64,000 bases of DNA, taken from positions 124,001-188,000 of the forward strand of contig NZ_FNUS01000002.1 of the NCBI RefSeq assembly GCF_900108025.1, given 5' to 3'. The DNA is from Halpernia humi. GTDB lineage: Bacteria > Bacteroidota > Bacteroidia > Flavobacteriales > Weeksellaceae. The notes below the pieces were generated by a model. It saw nothing but the letters and a program-made list of their open reading frames with translations. It did no database searches and was not told the origin of the DNA. Below, one piece after another: positions 27,519-36,656 of this stretch (positions are counted from its first letter, which is position 1; each line of letters begins with the position of its first letter). A program made the position numbers and the translations under genes.

Positions 27519-27554
27519 AAAAACCACATTCTTCTTAAGAAAAATGTGGTTTTA
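27519..27554 (-). terminator. terminator after the bacilliredoxin gene
   Basis: AAAACCACATT pairs with AATGTGGTTTT, with one internal mismatch and a CTTAAGA-type loop; 25 bases past the stop codon at 27579. Confidence 0.65.
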
Positions 27555-27578
27555 ATTTTATTTAATTAAAACTAAATT

Positions 27579-27989
27579 TTAGCAATACTCATTATAAGCG
27601 GCTTGCAAATTAGCAGCAATTGCGCCTGCCGGATTTCCTTCAATGTGGTGTCTTTCTAACATGTGAACCAATTCGCCATCTTTGAAAAGCGCTACACAAG
27701 GTGAACTTGGTGGGAAAGGTGCTAATAATTTTCTGGCTTCATTCACGGCATCAACATCAAAACCTGCGAAAGCGGTGGCTAAATGATCTGGTTTTTTATC
27801 GCCTGTTAAAGAGAAAACAACGCCTGGTCTTGCTGCTCCTGCGGCGCAACCACAAACTGAATTAATAACTAATAGTGTAGTTCCATTTTGTTTTACGGCA
27901 GCATCAACTTTTTCTGGTGTCGTTAGATCTTCAAAACCTTTATCTGTAAGTTCTGCTTTCATTGGCATTACTAAATCTTCTGGATACAT
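27579..27989 (-). CDS. BrxA/BrxB-family bacilliredoxin
   Basis: A 136-residue thioredoxin-fold protein of the YphP/YqiW (DUF1094) family. The active site is CGC in NSVCGCAAGAARPGV, the unusual CxC motif of bacilliredoxins that remove bacillithiol from protein thiols. Other matching blocks are MYPEDLVMPMKAEL at the start and PPSSPCVALFKDGELVHMLERHHIEG. Whether this organism makes bacillithiol cannot be seen here. Single gene with its own terminator and a -7 element (TAATTTTG) at 28029-28022. Confidence 0.93.
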   Translation of the reverse strand: MYPEDLVMPMKAELTDKGFEDLTTPEKVDAAVKQNGTTLLVINSVCGCAAGAARPGVVFSLTGDKKPDHLATAFAGFDVDAVNEARKLLAPFPPSSPCVALFKDGELVHMLERHHIEGNPAGAIAANLQAAYNEYC

Positions 27990-28021
27990 AATTTTATATT
28001 TTTAAAGTTAAAATCTGAGTG

Positions 28022-28029
28022 CAAAATTA
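28022..28029 (-). promoter_or_regulatory. candidate -7 element of the bacilliredoxin gene
   Basis: Minus-strand TAATTTTG, 33 bases ahead of the ATG; no clear -33 partner at normal spacing. Confidence 0.35.
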
Positions 28030-28084
28030 ATTTATTTAATTTTAAATATTTCACATTACAACCTATTAAAATAATACCAAAAAT

Positions 28085-29341
28085 CTATTGCGACTTTTTG
28101 GCGGATTTTGCTGTCAGTCTTTTCGCCAATTTGCCAATCGTTAAACCTTGAAAGATAATTGAAAATAAAACGATAATATAAGTGATAGCAACAAACATAT
28201 CGCCCGAACTATGCCGTGGAAGCGCCAAAGCCAACGCCACAGAAATCCCGCCGCGAATCCCGCCCCAAACTAATATCGGGAAAGAATTTTTTTCAAACTT
28301 CACTTTTCTTTTTAAGATTAAAAAAGGAATTCCCACGGAAACAAATCTTGCAAACAAGACCACAAAAATGGCAATGATGCCAATTAAGATATAAATATGT
28401 TCAAAATTGATGACCAATAATTCTAAACCAATTAAAAGGAACAAAACGGCATTTAAAATCTCATCCAGCATTTCCCAGAATTTATCAATATATTCTTCGG
28501 TAAGATTACTCATCCCGACGTCTCTGCCGCGATTTCCAATAAAAATACCGGCAACAACCATCGCTAGCGGACCAGAAATATGGAGAAATGAAGCCATCAT
28601 ATAACCGCCCATTACCATTGCTAAAGTAACCATTACTTCTACGGAATAATCATCAATTGTTTTTAAAACATAAGTGCCTAAACTTCCCAAAATGGTTCCT
28701 AATAAAATACCGCCACCTGCTTCTTTTAAAAATAAAAGTGCAATATCGGAAATCCCCATATTGGCCAAGCCAACTTGCGAAATTTCATAGATTGAAACGA
28801 AAACCACCACCGCAACGCCGTCGTTAAATAAACTTTCGCCTGATATTTTTGTTTCTAAAGATTTCGGAATATTGGCTGTTTTTAAAATTCCCATTACGGC
28901 GATTGGATCTGTTGGGGAAATTAGTGCGCCAAAAAGCAGACAGTTAATAAATGGAATGTCTAAATTAAAAGCCTGAAGTAAATAGTACATCAAACCGCCC
29001 ACAATTACGGTAGAAAGTAGAACGCCAATTGTAGAAAATGCAATGATGGGTGCTCTTTCAGATTTTATATCTTTTAATTTAATATGAATGGAGCCTGCAA
29101 AAAGCAGAAAACTCAGCATAATTTTCATTAAAATGGTGTAGAAATCTACAGAAAGAATCATTTTTTTTGTTTGCCCAAAAACATCTGGAAAATAAGATCC
29201 CGCCAAAACAATTCCCAAAGAGGTGAGAAGCGCAATAATCATCACACCGATTGTTCTGGGAAGTTTCAGAAATCTTTTATTAAAATAACCGAAAGCCGCG
29301 GCTAGAATAATGATGATGGTGAAATAGTTATAAATCTGCAT
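28085..29341 (-). CDS. Na+/H+ antiporter, CPA1/NhaP-type
   Basis: A 418-residue transporter with about 12 membrane helices. CPA1 signatures are clear: [27 protein letters not shown] with the ND pair that binds the cation, and a C-terminal [14 protein letters not shown]. It should exchange Na+ (or K+) for protons and help in pH and salt balance. No C-terminal cytoplasmic domain of note is present. A -7 element TACTTTTG lies at 29362-29355, close to the start. Confidence 0.92.
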   Translation of the reverse strand: MQIYNYFTIIIILAAAFGYFNKRFLKLPRTIGVMIIALLTSLGIVLAGSYFPDVFGQTKKMILSVDFYTILMKIMLSFLLFAGSIHIKLKDIKSERAPIIAFSTIGVLLSTVIVGGLMYYLLQAFNLDIPFINCLLFGALISPTDPIAVMGILKTANIPKSLETKISGESLFNDGVAVVVFVSIYEISQVGLANMGISDIALLFLKEAGGGILLGTILGSLGTYVLKTIDDYSVEVMVTLAMVMGGYMMASFLHISGPLAMVVAGIFIGNRGRDVGMSNLTEEYIDKFWEMLDEILNAVLFLLIGLELLVINFEHIYILIGIIAIFVVLFARFVSVGIPFLILKRKVKFEKNSFPILVWGGIRGGISVALALALPRHSSGDMFVAITYIIVLFSIIFQGLTIGKLAKRLTAKSAKKSQ

Positions 29342-29354
29342 TTGATATTTTTTG

Positions 29355-29382
29355 CAAAAGTACGGAAAAATAAAACCTCAAA
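29355..29382 (-). promoter_or_regulatory. promoter candidate for the antiporter gene
   Basis: Minus-strand TTTG (29382-29379) and TACTTTTG (29362-29355) with a 16-base spacer, one short of the usual range. The -33 part lies inside the stem of the upstream gene's terminator. Confidence 0.4.
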
Positions 29383-29403
29383 ACGGATGGGGTTTTGAGG
29401 TTT
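29373..29403 (-). terminator. terminator after the DPP IV gene
   Basis: AAACCTCAAAAC pairs perfectly with GTTTTGAGGTTT around a 7-base loop; on the minus strand it is followed by TTTATTTTT. It ends the DPP IV transcript about 45 bases past its stop. Confidence 0.75.
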
Positions 29404-29448
29404 AAAAATTTAATAGAATTTAAATTAAAAAGTAATAATTAAAGAATT

Positions 29449-31613
29449 TTACTTCCCGCCTGGCGGACAATTTTCTCTCAAAAATTTAGTGTAGGTGGAA
29501 GCCAAATGTGCACCCGTTCCTTCCCCTTCAGAAATAGCGTGCGTTCTGTTTGGGTAAATCATCAACTGAAAAGTTTTGTCATATTTAATTAACTGATTGA
29601 TCATTTGTTCTGCATTGTTGTAATGCACGTTGTCATCGCCGGTTCCGTGGATTAAAAGTAGATTTCCCTGTAAATTTTTTGCGTGCGCCAAAGGTGAATT
29701 ATCTACAAAATAATGCTTGTCTTCTGGCAATAATCCCATGTAACGTTCTTGGTAAATATTGTCATAATTCAACTGGTTATCTACCGCAGCAATGGAAATT
29801 CCTGTTTTGTAAATTTCAGGATATTGCATCATTAAATTTAAAGTAGAAGAACCGCCGCCGCTCCAGCCCCAAACTGCAACGCGGTTTGCATCCACATAAG
29901 GCCATTTTAAAATTTCTTTTGCAGCCATTGCTTGGTCTTTAATGTTAATATCACCAATTCTGTGGTAAATAGATTTTCTCCATTCTCTACCTTTTGGTGC
30001 AGGTGAACCACGGCCATCAACAGAAATATAAATATAGCCATCATCTGCCATGCTTCCTTTGTATAATCTGTTGAAACCTGCACCAAAACGGTCAACTACA
30101 GTTTGGGAAGCCGGCTCGCCATAGACATAAAATACAATTGGGTATTTTTTTGCTGGATCAAAATTAGTTGGTTTTACCATCCATCCGTCCATTTCAATGC
30201 CTTCTGAAGTTTTTACTTTAAAGAATTCTACTTTCGGAATTTTGTAGTTTTTCGCTCTTGGATTCACTTCACCGCCACTTAAAAGTTTATGATTTGGCAA
30301 AGAAACAACATCGCTTATTGGGAACATATTTGCGTTAGAATAATTGTGAAACGCCAATTTTCCGTTTGGAGAAATATCGTAATTATGTGTTCCGCTTTCG
30401 TTGGCTGGTGTTAATCTGTTTGCTTTGCCGCCTTTTAAAGAAACTTCATACAAATAGCTTTGCGTGGCATTATCTGGAGATGCCATAAAATAAATTTTTC
30501 CAGATTTTTCATCAACTCTGTTTAATCCAATCACATCATAATTTCCAGGCGTTAATAAAGTTTCTTTGCCGTCTAAACCGATGGCATAAATGTGTCGCCA
30601 TCCGTCTTTTGACTAAGCCAAATAAATTTTTTGCCACCGTCGATCCAATCCCAACCGGTTGCTTCTTCCTTGGCGTCGATCCACGCTTTGTCGGTTTCGT
30701 CGTAAACTGTTTTTGTAGAATTATTTGGCACATTTACCAAAATAATTTTAGACTCGTTTTGTCTTCTATTTAATTGTTGTAAAATTAATTCTGAAGAATT
30801 GTTTGCCCATTCCATTCTTGGGATGTAATGTTGAACGGCATCTCCCGGCACGTTCATCCAAGTAGTTTTTGCTGATGAAATATCGACAACGCCAATTTTG
30901 CAAGCGCTTGGATCTTCACCTACTACAGGATATTCCACTGGAACGGTAAAAGGATACAATTTATCAGTCGTGTTGAGCATCAAGTAATTTTTAATATTTC
31001 TTGCGTCAATTTGCCAATAAGCAATTGATTTACTGTCTGGCGACCAACGGAAACCGTCTCTACAATCTAGTTCTTCTTCGTAAACCCAATCAAAAGTCCC
31101 GTTGATTAAGCGTAAAGTACCGTCTGTTGTTAAGGCTTTTGTTTCGCCACTTGCTAAATCTTCCACATAAATATTATGTTCACTTACGTAAGCCACTTTT
31201 TTTCCGTCTGGGGAAAATTTTGCAAACATTAAAGAAGATTCTGGTCTGTCTTTACCAATTTGTTTTAAAGTTTTTGTTTTTAAATCATAAACCCAAGAAT
31301 CGCCACGTGTATCATAGCGCCAAACTTTCTTGGTATTGGTTGCGATTAATACTTTTTGGTTGTCTTCAGAAAAAGCAAAACGCACCACATTTAATGGGGA
31401 TTGTCCCATTGGTGTGAGCATTTCTTTAGAAATTATTACGGTGGATTTAGATTCGTCCATTGCATTTTTGGACACAATTTCACCGTTTTCTACTTCCATA
31501 ATATTATTGCCGTCTAAAGACCAATAAGTACCTGTGCCCCATTGTGCAAAAGTGAATGTACTTAAGCAGAAGAAGAGGATAAAAAAGAGTTTTTGAATTG
31601 CTTGGTTTTTCAT
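29449..31613 (-). pseudogene. dipeptidyl-peptidase IV (S9B) broken by a -1 frameshift
   Basis: Two frames together make one DPP IV of 721 residues if a single base is restored. The first (31613-30573) holds the signal peptide, propeller and the DWVYEEE motif (Glu pair near 180) that defines DPP IV. In its last ten codons the frame slips: after IWLSQK the sequence continues as GWRHIYAIGLDGKE in the next frame, which is what the family has. The shift maps to a run of four T on the plus strand (30607-30610), where five are expected. The second part (to 29449) carries GWSGGGSST, HGTGDDNVHY and NRTHAI, the intact Ser-Asp-His triad. Either a true knock-out or a homopolymer sequencing error. Confidence 0.9.
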
Positions 31614-31887
31614 AATTTTTTGGATGATTTTATTATTCGTGGATGTAATTTAAAAGTTAAAAGGTTAAACGCTATGGCACGTAATATTATTGCAAAACCT
31701 CATAATAAGTGGAAAGGCGTTACACTTTTTGTTTTTATCAAACTCAAATATAAAAAAAAGACAGTTATAATTTAATATAATTGTCTTTTTTATTTTGTTT
31801 TTCTAAATTTGGTAAGTGTTGCATGCGTTTTAAGCGAAAACAACACTTTTAAAATTCTATGATAGTGCGATAATGATACTGAAATTT
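31614..31887. other. intergenic region with a terminator and a second hairpin
   Basis: The 274-base spacer between DPP IV and the YqeY-like gene has no supported gene; short plus-strand frames lack family similarity. It holds the terminator at 31755-31790 and a separate hairpin, AAGTGTTG (31814-31821) with CAACACTT (31841-31848). Confidence 0.5.
31755..31790 (-). terminator. terminator after the YqeY-like gene (end of the dcw unit)
   Basis: AAAAAGACAGTTATA pairs with TATAATTGTCTTTTT over 15 bp with one G-T pair and a 6-base loop; A/T tracts on both sides make it usable from either strand. Confidence 0.7.
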
Positions 31888-32334
31888 CTACGAAAGCAAT
31901 TGTTTTGCCATGGTAGAAATACTTTTTCCGTCGGATTTCCCGGCGAGTGCTTTGCTTGCAATTCCCATTACTTTTCCTAAATCTTTCATTCCGTCTGCAG
32001 CAGTTTCAGAAATAATTTTTTTTAGTTCCACTTCTAGTTCTTCGGGCGACAATTGTGCAGGTAAATATTTTGCAATCACTTTGCTTTGTGCGTCTTCCAC
32101 TTCCGCTAAATCTGTGCGGTTTTGCGCCATAAATTGGTCGTAAGAATCTTTGCGCTGTTTGATCATTCTTTGTAAAATGGCAATCACTTGCTCATCAGAA
32201 ACTTCTGCATCTTTGGCTTCGGTTTTTAATAATAAAACTTGGGATTTTACTGCTCTTAATGCATCTAAAGCTAGTTTGTCTTTTGCGCGCATCGCATCTT
32301 TTATTGCGTCGCTAATTGTTGTTTCTAAACTCAT
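31888..32334 (-). CDS. GatB/YqeY domain protein
   Basis: A 148-residue YqeY-like protein, made mainly of helices. Typical blocks are DAMRAKDKLALDALRAVKSQV, a KQRKDSYDQF helix, YLPAQLSPEEL and the end DLGKVMGIASKALAGKSDGKSIS. The domain resembles the tRNA-binding tail of GatB; the free-standing protein has no firmly known role. It lies 111 bases past ftsZ and is often found at that place in flavobacteria, so it probably shares the dcw transcript. Confidence 0.9.
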   Translation of the reverse strand: MSLETTISDAIKDAMRAKDKLALDALRAVKSQVLLLKTEAKDAEVSDEQVIAILQRMIKQRKDSYDQFMAQNRTDLAEVEDAQSKVIAKYLPAQLSPEELEVELKKIISETAADGMKDLGKVMGIASKALAGKSDGKSISTMAKQLLS

Positions 32335-32445
32335 TTTTTTTAATTTAATAATTTATCAATGTAACTGTTTACCAATTTTATTCGTGAGGAGTAATTCTTC
32401 TTCACGGTTGTTATATTGGTAAATTTCTACACTGTTATATTAATT

Positions 32446-34287
32446 TTAATCTACATCTTTATTCAAAAATCTATTTTCCCGAATTTCCATTCGCCCATTT
32501 TCATCTTTTAAAAAAGTCTGAATATTTTGTTGAGAATGATTTTGGCCTTCCAAAATAATATTTTTACGTCTAAACGCTGGTATTGTTTCAAATTGTAATT
32601 CATTATCAATTTTGTGATAGCGAGAATCAAATTCTTTTAATTTATTTCTTCTTTCGGTAGTTTTATCGTTGTTAGAAGGCACATCTACAAAAGTGAACTG
32701 GCTTTCTCCAAATAATTCTGATTTTTCTTCTGCAATTTCATGTGAAATTTCCTCGTTTTTTGTTTCAGAAATTTCTTCAACTTTCTGCTTAAGAATCGCT
32801 TCCGCTTTTGGCTCGGCAATCATTTCTTCTTCCTCAACTATTTCTTGAGAATTTGATTGTTTTTCATTTAATTTTTCTTCAATTTCAGATTCATTTATCA
32901 TGAAGTTGAACTCAACGGGTTGTGATTCATTGTTTTTTTTGGGGTGATCTTCCACTTCAAAAGAAAGTGCTTCTGCTTCTAAATCATCCGTAAGATTGTC
33001 ATCATCAAAAGAAAATAAATTGTATTGGTTTTGCAAACTGTCATCTTCTCTTTCCCAGATTTCTAAAGGCTTTTCTATTATTTCGGTAGAAATTGAAGTT
33101 TTTACAGTTTCAGCATTTTTTTTGGGTTGAAATCTATTTTCTGGGCTGAATTCTTCATCATCATCCAAACTCACCATTTTTTTATCTAAAGGAAAACCGC
33201 TTGAGAAGTCGTTTTTAAATATTTCGTTGTCATGACTTTTTCTGCTTGATTTTCCGTCCAAAGAATAGTTTACTTTTTCGGTGATGCCAGAATGTTTTTG
33301 GTATTCTTTTGCAAAACCAGTCGCTATGACCAATACGGAAATGGCATCTCCCAATTCTTCATCTGTACCCACACCGAAAATAATATCTGCGGTGTCGCCT
33401 GCTTCTTTTTGGATATAATCATTAATAATCCCAATTTCATCCATTGTGGCTTCTTCTTCGCCACTTCTGATGAGTAAGAGCACGTTTTTGGCACCTGTGA
33501 TTTTATTGTCGTTTAACAATGGAGAATCTAAGGCTTTTTTCACGGCTTCTTCGGCTTTGTTTTCACCAACTGCAACGCCAGTGGACATGAGTGCTGTTCC
33601 GCTGTTTTCTAAGACAGATTTTGCATCACGGAAATCTATATTTACATCGAAATAGCCGGTAATTACTTCTGCCATTCCTTTTGCAGCATTGGTTAAAACT
33701 TCATCGGCTTTAGAAAAGCCAGATTTAAAACCAAGATTTCCGTATTGTTGACGAAGTTTATCATTATTAATAACGATTAAAGAATCAACGTTATTTCGTA
33801 ATTTTTCTAAGCCATTATCGGCTTGGTCTAGTCTTCTTTTTCCTTCAAAACTAAACGGAACGGTCACAATACCGATGGTTAAAATGCCCATTTCTTTTGC
33901 AATTTTTGCAATTACGGGTGCTGCTCCAGTTCCGGTTCCACCGCCCATTCCGGCTGTGATGAACACCATTTTTGTGCTTTGCCCGAGTGCGGCTTTTATT
34001 TCGTCTATGCTTTCTAGGGCTGCTTTTTCGCCTACTTCTGGGTCTGCGCCTGCACCAAGACCTTCGGTAATAGAAAGTCCCAATTGCACTTTGTTGGCAA
34101 CAGGGTTATTGTCTAAAGTTTGCGCGTCTGTGTTGCAAATCACGAAATCTACGCCGTGAATGCCGCGTTCATACATGTGTTTCAAAGCGTTGTTTCCACC
34201 GCCACCTACACCAATTACTTTTATGATTGAGGAGTTTCCCTTTGGCAAATCAAATGAAAATCCGGTGGTATTATTTATGTTTTCCAT
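32446..34287 (-). CDS. ftsZ: cell division protein FtsZ
   Basis: A 613-residue FtsZ. The GTPase core (about 15-330) has GVGGGGNNA, the tubulin signature GGGTGTG at 115-121, and the T7-loop region NVDIDFRDAKSVL. It is much longer than the 380-400 residues of most FtsZ because of a long acidic, disordered linker (about 340-570), as in other Flavobacteriia. The C-terminal partner-binding peptide is probably IPAFRRKN, followed by some 40 more residues. It polymerises at midcell as the scaffold of the divisome. Confidence 0.97.
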   Translation of the reverse strand: MENINNTTGFSFDLPKGNSSIIKVIGVGGGGNNALKHMYERGIHGVDFVICNTDAQTLDNNPVANKVQLGLSITEGLGAGADPEVGEKAALESIDEIKAALGQSTKMVFITAGMGGGTGTGAAPVIAKIAKEMGILTIGIVTVPFSFEGKRRLDQADNGLEKLRNNVDSLIVINNDKLRQQYGNLGFKSGFSKADEVLTNAAKGMAEVITGYFDVNIDFRDAKSVLENSGTALMSTGVAVGENKAEEAVKKALDSPLLNDNKITGAKNVLLLIRSGEEEATMDEIGIINDYIQKEAGDTADIIFGVGTDEELGDAISVLVIATGFAKEYQKHSGITEKVNYSLDGKSSRKSHDNEIFKNDFSSGFPLDKKMVSLDDDEEFSPENRFQPKKNAETVKTSISTEIIEKPLEIWEREDDSLQNQYNLFSFDDDNLTDDLEAEALSFEVEDHPKKNNESQPVEFNFMINESEIEEKLNEKQSNSQEIVEEEEMIAEPKAEAILKQKVEEISETKNEEISHEIAEEKSELFGESQFTFVDVPSNNDKTTERRNKLKEFDSRYHKIDNELQFETIPAFRRKNIILEGQNHSQQNIQTFLKDENGRMEIRENRFLNKDVD

Positions 34288-34379
34288 GTTGTTTATTTTA
34301 AAATTGAAAGATATTATTTATTGATGATGATTGGAAATAGATTTTACATCTTTTATTAACAATCACTATATATTTCTTT

Positions 34380-35735
34380 TTATTCTACTTCTTCAAAGAA
34401 TTTTTTTACTTTATTTAAAATAGATTCTCCGAAAGTGGGTTTTGCTTTTTTCGCAATTTCGCGTTGTTCTGTTAAAACTTCTGGCGAAGGTTCTGGTGTA
34501 ATTTTATTTTCAACAGCTAAAGATTGTGCTTCTTCTTCTTGTTTTTTTAGTTCGGCTTCGTATGGTTTTTTGTCGCGAATTTTTAAACTTTCCATTAATA
34601 AACCAATTGAAGTGGCATATTCTGGACCTTTTAGCTGTTGGTTTTTATCATTTGCTACATATTCATTTGCAAAACCAATTCTGCTATCTAAGCCGGTGGT
34701 ATAATTGGCTAATTGTCGCAAATGGCGTAAGTTAGAGCCGCCGCCTGTTAGAACAATTCCGGCAATTAATTTTTTCTTTTGTTCAAATGCGCCATAAGCT
34801 TTTAGTTCGGTATTTACCATTTCTAGAATTTCTTCAACTCTTGCATTTACGATTTGTGCTAAAGTTTTTAATGAAATTTCTTTATCATTTCTGCCGTGCA
34901 AACCTGGGATTGTAACAAAAGTGGAATCTTTTTCTAATTCTGGCACTGCGGAACCAAATTTTACTTTTAATTGCTCTGCGTGTTTTTCTATGATAGAGCA
35001 GCCTTCTTTGATATCATCAGTAATAATTCCGCCACCATAAGGAATGACGCAAGTGTGACGGATAATGTTGTCTTTAAAAATTGCAATATCCGTAGTTCCG
35101 CCGCCGATATCTACAATTGCAACGCCGGCTTCTTTTTCTTCTTTTGTTAGAACGGCTTCAGATGATGCTAAAGGTTCTAATGTAAGCGCTTCCATTTCTA
35201 ATCCTGCTTCACGAACGCATCGTGCAATATTTCGGATAGAACCCATTTGCCCAACTACAACGTGGAAATTGGCTTCTAATCTTTTGCCATGCATCCCAAC
35301 TGGTTCTTGGATTTCGCCTTCAGAATCTACTTTATATTCTTGTGGTAAAACGTGGATGATTTCTTCGCCAGGAAGCATCACCAATTTTTTTACTTGGTCT
35401 TTTAGTTTTTCTATATCATCTTCTGTGATGTATTCTTCCGGATGTTCGCGCATAATATAATCTGAATGCTGCAAAGAACGGATGTGTTTGCCTGCAATGC
35501 CCACAGTTACATTATGAATTTGAACGCCAGAACTAGCTTGCGCTTGCTCTACGGCTGATTTTATAGAACTTATGGTTTGCGAAATATTGTTCACAATACC
35601 TTTGTGTACGCCCAAACTTTTGGCTTTCCCGACGCCTAAAATTTCTATTTTTCCGTGTGCATTTCTTCTTCCGACAATGGCCACGATTTTTGTAGTCCCA
35701 ATGTCTAATCCTACTGAATATTCGTTATTTTCCAT
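34380..35735 (-). CDS. ftsA: cell division protein FtsA
   Basis: A 451-residue actin-like protein that ties FtsZ to the membrane. The ATPase blocks are visible: VGLDIGTTKIVAIVG at the start, VDIGGGTTDIAIF, and GIVLTGGGSNLRHL. The SHS2 (1C) domain lies at about 85-165. The last residues (SILNKVKKFFEEVE) form the amphipathic membrane helix. It lies 92 bases upstream of ftsZ. Confidence 0.96.
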   Translation of the reverse strand: MENNEYSVGLDIGTTKIVAIVGRRNAHGKIEILGVGKAKSLGVHKGIVNNISQTISSIKSAVEQAQASSGVQIHNVTVGIAGKHIRSLQHSDYIMREHPEEYITEDDIEKLKDQVKKLVMLPGEEIIHVLPQEYKVDSEGEIQEPVGMHGKRLEANFHVVVGQMGSIRNIARCVREAGLEMEALTLEPLASSEAVLTKEEKEAGVAIVDIGGGTTDIAIFKDNIIRHTCVIPYGGGIITDDIKEGCSIIEKHAEQLKVKFGSAVPELEKDSTFVTIPGLHGRNDKEISLKTLAQIVNARVEEILEMVNTELKAYGAFEQKKKLIAGIVLTGGGSNLRHLRQLANYTTGLDSRIGFANEYVANDKNQQLKGPEYATSIGLLMESLKIRDKKPYEAELKKQEEEAQSLAVENKITPEPSPEVLTEQREIAKKAKPTFGESILNKVKKFFEEVE

Positions 35736-35767
35736 CTATGATTTTATTTAATTTTACTCTACTTTTA

Positions 35768-36613
35768 TTATGGTTTACTTTTTTTCGGTGCTGCTGTTTT
35801 CACCGTTTTAGCTGCAGTTATCTTTTTATTGTTTGTGATAGGAATCCTTTGCAATTCTTTATAATTTGCGTTTAAAATACTATCGTTTCCTGCAAAATGT
35901 GGATTTAATGTGGTTACAATTTGGTTGTTGTATTTCAAGGAAATCTGACTGTATTTTTCGGGATCTGCATCCACCAAAAATTTTGTTACAAAGGCTTTAA
36001 ATCCATTTATTTTAAAATCAATATTATCCAAATCTCCCAATTCTACGTTATAATTGCCTTCACTTGTGAGTAAACTATAACTGTTTTTCTTTTTAGAAAT
36101 TCCGATAAAGAACTTTTTTGTAAAATCATCGGCATTTATTTTTGAAATTAAAGAAGCCAGTTTTACATATTCAGATTTTTTCACATCACCAGTAACGAGC
36201 ATACAAGGATGTGAGTAATTTCTTGAAAGAGGAAATGCCACACCTTTAGCATCTACATAATAATCTTGATCGCCATTGATGATTCTAAAAATTGGCACTC
36301 TTTGTTTGATGTCTAAATTTAAATTTCCATTCAAATTCAGATATACGTTTGCGCTATCTACAGCGGGTATTTTGTTTAAAGTTTTTTCTAAAACAGGAAT
36401 ATTTAATTTGCCAATCGTTAGGCTTGGATTTTCTTTTTTTATTAAATCTTTTACCTCTTTTTCATCAACGAAATAAACAGGTGTTTTCTCATTCATGTTT
36501 ATCGTAATTTTTTCTAAAGGCGCTTTGCTGAAGCGCTTCAAAGAGAAACTCAGTAGAAATCCGAAGAGCACTACTGTGATAAAAATTTTCAATATTCTGA
36601 ACTTGTTTTTCAT
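35768..36613 (-). CDS. ftsQ: cell division protein FtsQ/DivIB
   Basis: A 281-residue bitopic protein: short basic N-terminus, one membrane helix (about 9-25), then a periplasmic POTRA-like region (about 35-105, with KLNIPVLEKTLNKIPAVDSANVYL) and a beta domain. The C-terminus is a basic Lys/Thr/Ala tail. The call rests on this topology and on its place between murC and ftsA; sequence similarity in this family is weak. Confidence 0.85.
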   Translation of the reverse strand: MKNKFRILKIFITVVLFGFLLSFSLKRFSKAPLEKITINMNEKTPVYFVDEKEVKDLIKKENPSLTIGKLNIPVLEKTLNKIPAVDSANVYLNLNGNLNLDIKQRVPIFRIINGDQDYYVDAKGVAFPLSRNYSHPCMLVTGDVKKSEYVKLASLISKINADDFTKKFFIGISKKKNSYSLLTSEGNYNVELGDLDNIDFKINGFKAFVTKFLVDADPEKYSQISLKYNNQIVTTLNPHFAGNDSILNANYKELQRIPITNNKKITAAKTVKTAAPKKSKP

Positions 36614-36656
36614 TTATTTCTTTTAATTGAACTCAGAGTTTTTCATCTCTTTTATA

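Noticed and set aside
30536-30733. A short minus-strand frame across the DPP IV frameshift region.
   Set aside because: Before the shift it is out of frame with the peptidase; only its last residues follow the correct frame, so it is not a gene by itself.
31593-31775. A 60-codon plus-strand frame in the spacer before DPP IV.
   Set aside because: It starts inside the DPP IV gene, has no family similarity and ends within the terminator hairpin.
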